This document shows, piece by piece, positions 33,367 to 40,965 of a stretch of DNA of 64,000 bases (position 1 is its first letter; each line of letters begins with the position of its first letter). The stretch comes from Pseudoflavonifractor intestinihominis (GTDB taxonomy: Bacteria; Bacillota; Clostridia; Oscillospirales; Oscillospiraceae), in contig NZ_JBBMFK010000011.1 in assembly GCF_040096055.1 (NCBI RefSeq), forward strand, positions 52,886 through 116,885, in the 5' to 3' direction. The notes beneath the pieces are model-generated. The model did no database searches. It saw nothing but the letters and a program-made list of their open reading frames with translations, and was not told the origin of the DNA. Made by a program: the position numbers and the translations under genes.

Positions 33367-34321
33367 CACCCTTTATATCGTCGTCCCATGCTATAACGAG
33401 GAAGAAGTGCTCCCTGAGACCTCCAAGCGGCTCAAGGCCAAGGTGGAGGCCCTGAAGGGGGCGGGGAAGATCGGCCCGGACAGCCGCATCCTCTTCGTCA
33501 ACGACGGCTCCAGGGACCGGACGTGGGAGATTATCTCCGCCCTCCACAGGGCCGACCCGGTGTTCTCCGGGGTGGACCTGTCCCGCAACCGGGGCCACCA
33601 GAACGCCCTGCTGGCCGGGCTCATGACCGCCAAGGACCGCTGCGACATGGCCATCTCCATGGACGCCGACCTCCAGGACGACATCGACGCCGTGGACGCC
33701 ATGGTGGACAAGTTCCATGAAGGCTGCGACATCGTCTACGGCGTCCGCTCCTCCCGGAAAAAGGACACCTTTTTCAAGCGCTTCACCGCCGAGGGCTTCT
33801 ACCGCCTGATGAACTTCCTGGGGGCGGAGACCGTGTTCAACCACGCCGACTACCGGCTCCTCTCCCGCCGGGCCCTGGAGGGCCTGGAGCAGTTCCGGGA
33901 GGTCAATCTGTTCCTGCGGGGCATCGTGCCCATGATCGGCTACACCTCCGCCACCGTGGAGTATGAGCGGGGGGAGCGCTTTGCCGGCGAGAGCAAGTAC
34001 CCCCTGAAAAAGATGCTCTCCTTCGCCATGGAGGGCATCACCAGCCTGTCCGTCAAGCCCATCCGGTACATCACCGGCCTGGGCTTCCTGGTGTTCCTGG
34101 TGTCCATCCTCATGCTGATCTACAGCATCATCCGCTGGGCCATGGGGGAGACCATCCTGGGCTGGGCCAGCCTGATCTGCTCCGTCTGGGCCATCGGCGG
34201 CCTGATCCTGCTGTCCCTGGGAGTCATCGGCGAGTATATCGGCAAAATCTACCTGGAGACCAAGGAGCGCCCCCGGTTCCTCATCCGTGAGGTGCTGGAC
34301 GGCGAGGACAAGAAGGACTGA
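33359..34321 (+). CDS. GT2-family glycosyltransferase (GtrB/DPM1-like)
   Basis: This 320-residue enzyme has an N-terminal GT-A domain (LYIVVPCYNEEEVLPETSKR). The metal/nucleotide motif is MDADLQDD, and QFREVNLFLRGIVPMIGY follows. Two C-terminal transmembrane helices lie near 240-305. Such proteins move a sugar from a nucleotide sugar to undecaprenyl phosphate for later wall or teichoic-acid decoration. The acceptor and sugar are inferred from the family. I chose ATG 33359, inside the XRE gene end, with GTGAGG upstream. No flippase-like partner is adjacent. Confidence 0.92.
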   Translation: MNDTLYIVVPCYNEEEVLPETSKRLKAKVEALKGAGKIGPDSRILFVNDGSRDRTWEIISALHRADPVFSGVDLSRNRGHQNALLAGLMTAKDRCDMAISMDADLQDDIDAVDAMVDKFHEGCDIVYGVRSSRKKDTFFKRFTAEGFYRLMNFLGAETVFNHADYRLLSRRALEGLEQFREVNLFLRGIVPMIGYTSATVEYERGERFAGESKYPLKKMLSFAMEGITSLSVKPIRYITGLGFLVFLVSILMLIYSIIRWAMGETILGWASLICSVWAIGGLILLSLGVIGEYIGKIYLETKERPRFLIREVLDGEDKKD

Positions 34322-34408
34322 GAGAGAAAGCAAAGACCCCCTTTTTTCAACCGGAGCGTGTGAGGCCCGGCGTGTGTGTCTGCTGCTGATGTAAGGGGAG
34401 GAGAAGAA

Positions 34409-35125
34409 GTGAGAAACATTGCCATTGTGGAGGACCAGGACGCCGCTGCCCAGCGGCTGACGGGGTATATCGAAAAGTACGCCGCCGAGACCGGGCAGGA
34501 ATTCCATGTGACCCGGTTTTGCAATGGAGAGGAGTTCCTCAAGGACTATAAAGGCATCTTCGCCGTGGTGTTCATGGACATCCAGATGCCCAAAAAGGAC
34601 GGCATGGAGGCGGCGGTGGAGCTGCGCAGACTGGACAAGAACGTGTCCCTTATTTTCATCACCAACCTGGTCCAGTACGCCCTCAAGGGCTACGAGGTGG
34701 ACGCGGTCAGCTTTCTGGTCAAGCCGGTGAGCTACTACGATTTTTCCCTGAAATTCAAAAAGGCCCTGGACATCTACATCATGAACGAGGACCGGAGCTT
34801 TACGGTGAACGCCCCCGGCGGCCTGTGCCGCATCTCCACCGACAAGCTGATGTACGTGGAGATCTCCAACCACCGCCTGTGCTACCACCTCATCGACGAC
34901 GTGATCGAGATGACCGGTGTGCTCTCCGGCGTGGAGCAGGAGCTGCGGGGGTTCGGCTTCCTGCGCTGCAACAAGTGCTACCTGGTCAACCCCAAGTTCG
35001 TGGTGCGGGTCAAGGGGTGCACCGTGCAGGTGGGGGACTCCGAGCTCCAGATCAGCCGGCCCAGGCGGGCGGCCTTTCTGGCGGAGCTGTCCAACTGGTA
35101 CGCCGGCTCCGGGGGAGGGCAGTGA
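34409..35125 (+). CDS. LytTR-family response regulator
   Basis: This 238-residue protein has a receiver domain with the acidic pair E8/D9 and phosphoacceptor D57 in VVFMDIQMPKKDG. The conserved lysine is in SFLVKPVSYYDF. The C-terminal LytTR DNA-binding domain includes YVEISNHRLCYHL and FLRCNKCYLVNPKFVVRVKG. AgrA-type regulators of this kind control cell-surface, peptide-signal or virulence genes. The start is GTG 34409 after AAGGGGAGGAG. The partner kinase follows directly. Confidence 0.93.
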   Translation: MRNIAIVEDQDAAAQRLTGYIEKYAAETGQEFHVTRFCNGEEFLKDYKGIFAVVFMDIQMPKKDGMEAAVELRRLDKNVSLIFITNLVQYALKGYEVDAVSFLVKPVSYYDFSLKFKKALDIYIMNEDRSFTVNAPGGLCRISTDKLMYVEISNHRLCYHLIDDVIEMTGVLSGVEQELRGFGFLRCNKCYLVNPKFVVRVKGCTVQVGDSELQISRPRRAAFLAELSNWYAGSGGGQ

Positions 35126-35127
35126 AG

Positions 35128-36492
35128 ATGGGCGAGGTCCTCCTGATTTACAGAAATATCATCCTGGAGTTCCTCTTTGAGCTCTATGTGTTCTATGTGC
35201 TCACCACCTGGAAGCTGAACCGGGCGCCCCGGTTCTGGCTGAAAGCCGCCGGCGGCCTGTGCGCGGTGCTGGCCGTGGCCCTTGGGGCCGCCGGGTTTTA
35301 CCGGCTGTGGGGGGATACGGTGGCGGGGCGGAGCGCGGTGTACCTCTTTTTGTTCGCGGTGACCATCGCCCACGTGAAGCTGTGCTTCACGGAGTATTTC
35401 CCCGCCGTCCTGTTCTGCTGCAGCGTGGCCTACGCCGCCCAGAACCTGTGCTACAAGCTGTACCTGCTGGTGTGGTGCGGCTGGCTGGTGAATGTGAGCG
35501 ACAGCTGGGGCCTGCATTTTGACCTGTACTACCGCCTGACCTACTATCTTATCTTCGCGGCGGCCGTGGCGGCGGTGTACGTGTTTTTCATCCGCCGGGT
35601 GGTCTGGCCCGTGAACAGCTGGCAGCTGGACCAGCAGCTGCTGGCCATCTCCCTGCTCATTCTGGTCATTACCGCCATTTTGTGCTCGGTGGAGGACATC
35701 TACTTTGCCCGCCTGAGCGTGGGGCGGGAAAACCAGTTCGACATGGTGGAGTACTTTGTCCTGCGGCAGTCGGGCAACCTGATCTCCGTCATGTGCTGCA
35801 TGATCGTGCTGCTGCTGGCCTCCCGCACCGTGGAGCAGCGGGAGCTCAAGCAGGAGGTGGCCTATCTCCAGCACGCCGTCCGCCAGAGCCAGCGGCAGTA
35901 TGAGATCTCCCGGGACACCATCGAGCTCATCAACGTCAAGTGCCACGACATCCGGTACCGGCTCTCCTCGCTGGCCGCCCAGGGGGGACAGGTCTCCCCC
36001 GGAGCGGTGGAGGACATCCGGAAGAGCGTGGCCATCTACGACGCCAAGATCGAGACGGGCAACCGGCTGCTGGACGTGCTGCTGACGGAGAAGAGCCTCT
36101 ACTGCGAGCAGAACGGCATCAAGCTCTCCTGCATGGCGGACGGGGAGAAGCTCTCCTTTATGGAGGACAGCGACCTCTACTGCCTCTTCGGCAACGTGCT
36201 GGACAACGCCCTGGAGGCGGTGAAGAATCTGGAGCAGCGGGAGCGGCGGGTGATCGACCTGTCGGTGAAGGCCAGGGGCGGCATGCTCATCATCCAGGAG
36301 GAGAACTACTTCGACGGCGACCTGGCCTTTCAGGACGGCCTGCCCATGACCACCAAGGCGGACAAGGACTACCACGGCTTCGGCATGCGCAGCATCCGTA
36401 TGATCGTCCACAAGTACAAGGGAGAGCTGAACACCTATACCAGCGGCGGTATATTTCATCTAAATATTCTCTTCAGTACCGGCGATTTTTAG
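35128..36492 (+). CDS. GHKL-type sensor histidine kinase
   Basis: This 454-residue protein has six N-terminal hydrophobic segments (about 5-225). A dimerisation helix with the likely phospho-histidine H273 in VKCHDIRYRLS follows. Then comes a GHKL ATPase with N-box NVLDNALEAVKNLEQ (N357) and glycine motif YHGFGMRSIRMI near 415-425. The layout matches AgrC-type peptide receptors, although no agrB/agrD peptide gene is visible nearby. I chose ATG 35128 because GGGAGGG is well spaced; a GTG at 35122 is too close. Confidence 0.92.
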   Translation: MGEVLLIYRNIILEFLFELYVFYVLTTWKLNRAPRFWLKAAGGLCAVLAVALGAAGFYRLWGDTVAGRSAVYLFLFAVTIAHVKLCFTEYFPAVLFCCSVAYAAQNLCYKLYLLVWCGWLVNVSDSWGLHFDLYYRLTYYLIFAAAVAAVYVFFIRRVVWPVNSWQLDQQLLAISLLILVITAILCSVEDIYFARLSVGRENQFDMVEYFVLRQSGNLISVMCCMIVLLLASRTVEQRELKQEVAYLQHAVRQSQRQYEISRDTIELINVKCHDIRYRLSSLAAQGGQVSPGAVEDIRKSVAIYDAKIETGNRLLDVLLTEKSLYCEQNGIKLSCMADGEKLSFMEDSDLYCLFGNVLDNALEAVKNLEQRERRVIDLSVKARGGMLIIQEENYFDGDLAFQDGLPMTTKADKDYHGFGMRSIRMIVHKYKGELNTYTSGGIFHLNILFSTGDF

Positions 36493-36529
36493 GGCAGCAA
36501 ATACAGATTACGAAAAAATATGATAGTTT

Positions 36530-36562
36530 AAGGAACACCCATTACCAACGGGTGTTCCTTTT
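36530..36562 (+). terminator. Terminator of the two-component operon
   Basis: AAGGAACACCC pairs with GGGTGTTCCTT around a 9-base loop and is followed by a short T-run. Confidence 0.85.
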
Positions 36563-36658
36563 GCTATATTATGGTCAGCAAGCCGGGGGCGTGAATCACC
36601 ATGGTCCGTGCTCGAACACACACGCCGCGGCCACATATTTGAGAAGGAGAGAGAACCC

Positions 36659-37555
36659 ATGAAAAAGAACGTTCCTGCACTGGTCCTGTCCGTCGCGCTG
36701 ACCCTGTCTCTGACCGCCTGTAGCGAAACCCCTTCTGCCGGCGGTGCTCCGTCGGATGATGTGTCTCCCGCCGTGACCACCCCCGCTGTCTCCCCCTCCG
36801 CGTCCGCTCCTGCCGCGTCTCCCTCTGTTCCCGCCGCCGAGCCTCTGGGCGGCGACATGCTGGCCGACTTCTCCAACGGCGCCGTGGAGGCCATGTTCCC
36901 CTCTGACGGCTGGTCCAACGGCAGTGTGTTCAATGTGTGGTGGGCCGGCAGCAACGTCACCTACAACGACGGTCAGATGCAGCTGAACATCAGCCCCGCC
37001 GGGGACGATGTGGAGCAGGACTACTACGGCGGCGAGATGCGCACCGGCCTCTACTACGGCTACGGCGACTACTCCGTCAGCATGAAGCCCTCCAAGGACG
37101 AGGGCACCGCCAGCACCTTCTTCACCTGTACCGGCCCCTACGACATCAACGCCGACGGCGAGCCCAACCCCTGGGACGAGATCGACATCGAGTTCCTGGG
37201 CAAGGACACCACGGGCGTGCAGTTCAACTACTATGTGGACGGCCAGGGCGGCCACGAGTACTGGTATGAGCTGGGCTTTGACGCCTCCGAGGAGTTCCAC
37301 GAGTACGGCTTCCGCTGGGAGGAGGACTCCATCACCTGGTTTGTGGACGGCGAGGCCGTCTACAGCGTGAACACCGAGGACAACGGCCCCATGCCCTCCA
37401 CCCCCGGCCGCATCCTGATGAACTTCTGGTGCGGCACCGCCGACGCCGAGGGCTGGATGGGCGCTTACAGCGCTGAGACCAGCCAGGCGGACTACCAGTG
37501 GGTCAAGACCTCCGCCCAGGGCGAGGAGCTGGTGCCCACGGCTGAGGCCGAGTGA
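36659..37555 (+). CDS. Lipid-anchored GH16 beta-glucanase (lichenase type)
   Basis: This 298-residue protein has a signal peptide ending in lipobox LTAC (C21). A Pro/Ser/Ala linker of about 40 residues is followed by a GH16 jelly-roll. The catalytic triad EIDIE is complete: nucleophile E174, D176 and acid/base E178 in WDEIDIEFLGKDTTG. The following VQFNYYVDGQGGHE is close to Bacillus lichenases, which cut beta-1,3-1,4-glucan. GGAGAGAG precedes ATG 36659. It is followed 110 bases later by a GH3 enzyme, which would finish the oligosaccharides. Confidence 0.93.
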   Translation: MKKNVPALVLSVALTLSLTACSETPSAGGAPSDDVSPAVTTPAVSPSASAPAASPSVPAAEPLGGDMLADFSNGAVEAMFPSDGWSNGSVFNVWWAGSNVTYNDGQMQLNISPAGDDVEQDYYGGEMRTGLYYGYGDYSVSMKPSKDEGTASTFFTCTGPYDINADGEPNPWDEIDIEFLGKDTTGVQFNYYVDGQGGHEYWYELGFDASEEFHEYGFRWEEDSITWFVDGEAVYSVNTEDNGPMPSTPGRILMNFWCGTADAEGWMGAYSAETSQADYQWVKTSAQGEELVPTAEAE

Positions 37556-37582
37556 TCTCCCTCTTCTTCCGACCGTGCCCGT

Positions 37583-37615
37583 CCTCCTCTCCCGCGGAAC
37601 AGGCGGGAGGGGAGG
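37583..37615 (+). repeat. Hairpin between the GH16 and GH3 genes
   Basis: A 13-bp stem (37583-37595 with 37603-37615, one G-T pair) has a 7-base loop and no T-run. It is probably an mRNA-stabilising or partial-termination element within the glucan-degradation operon. Confidence 0.6.
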
Positions 37616-37666
37616 CGGCCATTGACCTGAGTATCTTGTAAACCACAGCTTATGGAGGGAATTTTC

Positions 37667-40600
37667 GTGGCAAAGGAAAAGAAAAACAAGAAAAAGCTGA
37701 GCGCCAAGACGTTTACCGCCATTGTTACCCCGCTGCTGGCCGTGCTGCTGGCCTTCTCCGTGGTGCTCTCGGTGGTGACCACGTCCTCGTTTGACCTGGT
37801 GCTCCGGGACATTTTTGGCGAGACCCAGCTCAAGACGGGCGGCGCGCCCGAGGGCGTGGACGCGGAGTACTACACCCGGGACATCACCGACTCCGACGAG
37901 CTCCAGGCCGCCGAGCAGGCCTACACCCGCAAGGCGGGCGCCGAGGGCTTCGTGCTCCTCTACAACAACACGGAGAGCGGCAAGGGCCTGCCCGTGGCGG
38001 CGGGCTCCAAGCTGAGCCTGTTCTCCGCGTCCTCCGTGGACCTGCTGGCCGGCGGCACCGGCTCGGGCGTGAGCACCATCTCCAGCGACATGCGCACCGC
38101 CCTCACCGAGCAGGGCTTCTCGGTCAACGAGTCCCTGTGGAAGTTCTACAGCGACAACCACAGCACCTACACCCGTGGCGGCGGCGCCATCATGTACGGC
38201 GGCGCCGAGGACTGGTCCATCAACGAGGCCCCCATCTCCGCCATCCCCCAGGAGGCCAAGGATGAGGCTGTGGGCACCACGCCCGTCTTCTTTATCGCCC
38301 GCACCGGCGGCGAGGGCCGCGACCTGGGCCGGTACATGGGCGACTGGACCGACATCGCCGAGGACAAGGACAAGCACTACCTGGAGCCCGACTCCGTGGA
38401 GCTGGGCGTGATCCAGTACCTCAACGACAACTTCGACAACGTGATCCTGGTGGTCAACACCAACAACGCCTTTGAGCTGGGCTGGGTCAAGGACTACGAG
38501 AACATCTCCGCCGTCCTGTGGGCCCCCGGCGCCGGCGGCGACACCTGCCGCTCCATCGCCGACGTGCTCAGCGGCAACGTCACCCCCTCCGGCCACCTGG
38601 TGGACACCTTCGCCTACGACGCCTTCTCCTCTCCCGCCATGCAGAACATGGGCGACATGATGCTGGTGAACAACGGCCAGGACGTGGAGGCCGGCGTGTT
38701 CTACGACGAGGGCATCTATGTGGGCTACAAGTACTACGAGACCCGCTATTTTGACAAGATGCTGGAGCAGGGCAACGCCGGGGACTACGACTACGGCCAG
38801 GTGGTGCAGTACCCCTTCGGCTACGGCCTGTCCTACACCACCTTTGAGTGGTCCGACTTCACCATGAGCGACATGGACGACAACGGCGACATCCAGATCC
38901 AGGTCACCGTCACCAACACCGGCGACGTGACCGGCCGGGACGTGGTGCAGGTCTACCTCAACGCCCCCTACACCGAGTACGACAAGGCCAACCACATTGA
39001 AAAGGCCTCCGTGGCCCTGGTGGGCTTCGAGAAGACCGGCGACCTGGAGCCCGGCGCATCCGAGACCGTGACCATCACCGTAAACCAGAAGGACTTCATC
39101 TCTTACGACGATGTGAACGCCAAGACCTACATCCTGGAGGCGGGCGACTACCTGCTGACCGCCGCCCCCAACGCCCACGCCGCCAACAACAACTTCCTGG
39201 CCTATGCCGGCCATGAGACCGACGGCCTCTTCGGAACGCCCGACCCGGATTTTGTGGGCAAGTGGACCTATACCTACCTGGACAACAACGGCGTGGACAA
39301 CAAGACCTACTCCGTCTCCCTGACGGGCGTGACGGTGACCAACCAGTTTGACCACGCCAGCTACGACGAGCTGACCCCCAGAGACCAGTACCTGACCCGC
39401 CAGGACTGGGTGGGCACCTTCCCCACCACCCACGGCGACCAGGACAGCCAGAGAAAGAGCCAGTACAGCGAGAAGAACGGCTACACCTGGGAGGTGGAGG
39501 TGTCCGACACCATCCGGGACGCCCTCAAGGCCAAGGGAGCCAGCGCCTCCCTCAACCCCATGACCGAGGAGGAGGCCGCCTCCATGGCCGGTGTGTACGG
39601 CCAGGACGGGGACCTGGAGCTCATCGACTTCCGGGGCAGAGACTTTGACGAGGTGGAGGCCGAGGGCGGCTGGGACGCCCTCATCAATCAGATGGACGTC
39701 AGCGAGCTGGAGACCATCATCCGCAACGGCGGCTATCAGACCCTGATGTCCGTCAACATGGGCAAGCCCAGAGCCATCGACTACGACGGCCCCTCCGGCC
39801 TGAATGAGGGCGGCATCACCCACGAGCCCTACTCCATCACCTATCCCTGCGCCACCAACCTGGCCGCCAGCTGGGACCGGGAGAACTCCTATCTCCACGG
39901 CTACTATGTGGGCGAGGACGCCCTGGCCGCCGACGGCAACTGGGGCAACCACACCTACATCGGCATCATCTCCGGCTGGTACGCCCCTGCCATGAACATC
40001 CACCGCACCCCCTTTGCCGGCCGCAACTTTGAGTACTACTCCGAGGACGGCTTCATGTCCGGCGAGCTGGCCCTCCAGGCCGCCAGCGCCTGCGCCGAGA
40101 AGGGCGTGTACGCCTACATCAAGCACTTCGCCCTCAACGACCAGGAGGACCACCGCAGCCACGTGGCCACCTTTGCCAACGAGCAGGCCATCCGGGAGAT
40201 CTACCTCAAGCCCTTCCAGACCTGCATCGAGGAGCGGCCCATGACCACCATCATGGTCCAGCAGTACGACGAGGACACCGGCTCCTTCACCCAGACCGAG
40301 GCGGAGATCCCCTGCGTCATGGCGGTCATGTCCTCCTTCAACCGGGTGGGCTGCACCTGGTCGGGCGGCGACTACAACCTGCTCACCGGCGTGCTGCGCA
40401 ACGAGTGGGGCTTTGACGGAACGGTCATCACCGACTACGACGGCGGCGGCGTCATGGACACCGAGCAGTGCATCCGGGCCGGCGGCGACCTGAAGCTGAC
40501 CGGCTTCGAGGTGGACGCGCCCATGGATCCGACCAATCCCGCCACCCAGTACTTCGCCCGCCAGGCCATCAAGCACATCCTCTACACCACCGTCAACTCC

Positions 40601-40762
40601 AACGCCATGAACGGCATTGTCCACGGCGTGGCCGTGGAGGCGCTGCCCTTCGCCAATTACTACATCATCCTCATCGTGGAGAACGTGGTGGCCGCGGCCC
40701 TTATCATCTGGGGCGTGGTAGCCATCGTGCGCCGCTGGAAGAAGGAGAAGAAGGCCGCCTGA
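37667..40762 (+). CDS. Membrane-tethered GH3 beta-glucosidase with permuted domains
   Basis: This 1031-residue protein carries GH3 parts in reversed order. Residues 50-400 hold the usual C-terminal alpha/beta sandwich (SVDLLAGGTGSGVSTIS; YPFGYGLSYTTF). Then comes a fibronectin-like domain (VTVTNTGDVTGRDVVQVYLN). The normally N-terminal barrel follows at about 640-960 (GPSGLN; NIHRTPFAGRNFEYYSEDG; KHFALNDQEDHRS), with nucleophile D923 in TVITDYDGGG. Such inverted GH3 enzymes are known from Ruminococcus albus and Butyrivibrio. A transmembrane helix lies near each end, so both termini seem to be membrane-fixed. The start is GTG 37667, 7 bases after GGAGGG. Confidence 0.93.
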   Translation: MAKEKKNKKKLSAKTFTAIVTPLLAVLLAFSVVLSVVTTSSFDLVLRDIFGETQLKTGGAPEGVDAEYYTRDITDSDELQAAEQAYTRKAGAEGFVLLYNNTESGKGLPVAAGSKLSLFSASSVDLLAGGTGSGVSTISSDMRTALTEQGFSVNESLWKFYSDNHSTYTRGGGAIMYGGAEDWSINEAPISAIPQEAKDEAVGTTPVFFIARTGGEGRDLGRYMGDWTDIAEDKDKHYLEPDSVELGVIQYLNDNFDNVILVVNTNNAFELGWVKDYENISAVLWAPGAGGDTCRSIADVLSGNVTPSGHLVDTFAYDAFSSPAMQNMGDMMLVNNGQDVEAGVFYDEGIYVGYKYYETRYFDKMLEQGNAGDYDYGQVVQYPFGYGLSYTTFEWSDFTMSDMDDNGDIQIQVTVTNTGDVTGRDVVQVYLNAPYTEYDKANHIEKASVALVGFEKTGDLEPGASETVTITVNQKDFISYDDVNAKTYILEAGDYLLTAAPNAHAANNNFLAYAGHETDGLFGTPDPDFVGKWTYTYLDNNGVDNKTYSVSLTGVTVTNQFDHASYDELTPRDQYLTRQDWVGTFPTTHGDQDSQRKSQYSEKNGYTWEVEVSDTIRDALKAKGASASLNPMTEEEAASMAGVYGQDGDLELIDFRGRDFDEVEAEGGWDALINQMDVSELETIIRNGGYQTLMSVNMGKPRAIDYDGPSGLNEGGITHEPYSITYPCATNLAASWDRENSYLHGYYVGEDALAADGNWGNHTYIGIISGWYAPAMNIHRTPFAGRNFEYYSEDGFMSGELALQAASACAEKGVYAYIKHFALNDQEDHRSHVATFANEQAIREIYLKPFQTCIEERPMTTIMVQQYDEDTGSFTQTEAEIPCVMAVMSSFNRVGCTWSGGDYNLLTGVLRNEWGFDGTVITDYDGGGVMDTEQCIRAGGDLKLTGFEVDAPMDPTNPATQYFARQAIKHILYTTVNSNAMNGIVHGVAVEALPFANYYIILIVENVVAAALIIWGVVAIVRRWKKEKKAA

Positions 40763-40794
40763 GGGCTGCCCGAGTAAATCGAATCTTCCGCAGC

Positions 40795-40838
40795 AGAACA
40801 CCCGGAGCCGGAATTTCCCGGCTCCGGGTGTTCTGTCC
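40795..40838 (+). terminator. Terminator hairpin after the GH3 gene
   Basis: A perfect 17-bp stem (40795-40811 with 40818-40834) has a 6-base loop. There is no T-run, so efficiency is uncertain. Confidence 0.75.
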
Positions 40839-40859
40839 ATGGAAGCGGAAAAGCGCGTC

Positions 40860-40888
40860 TCGACTGGGGGCGGCGCTTGTGCTATAAT
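40860..40888 (+). promoter_or_regulatory. Promoter of the GTPase-NYN fusion gene
   Basis: TCGACT (40860-40865), 17 bases, TATAAT (40883-40888) preceded by TGC, an extended -10. The leader is about 70 bases long. Confidence 0.75.
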
Positions 40889-40895
40889 GGTGCGT

Positions 40896-40950
40896 GCCGG
40901 GCAGTCCCTGCCCGGCCATATTCTGAAAACAACGGAGACAGTGTCTCCGT
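40896..40950 (+). promoter_or_regulatory. Two-hairpin leader before the GTPase-NYN fusion gene
   Basis: Hairpin 1 is GCCGGGCAG-tcc-CTGCCCGGC (40896-40916), starting at about the first transcribed base. Hairpin 2 has an 8-bp stem (40932-40939 with 40943-40950). A GAGAGGCGG ribosome site and a T6 run follow directly, ending at the ATG. Tet(M)-type genes are known to use leader attenuation; whether this leader does is inference. Confidence 0.55.
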
Positions 40951-40965
40951 GAGAGGCGGTTTTTT

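Noticed and set aside
40887..40952. Leader peptide frame before the GTPase-NYN gene
   Set aside because: Its ATG lies inside the -10 hexamer, so it would not be on the transcript.
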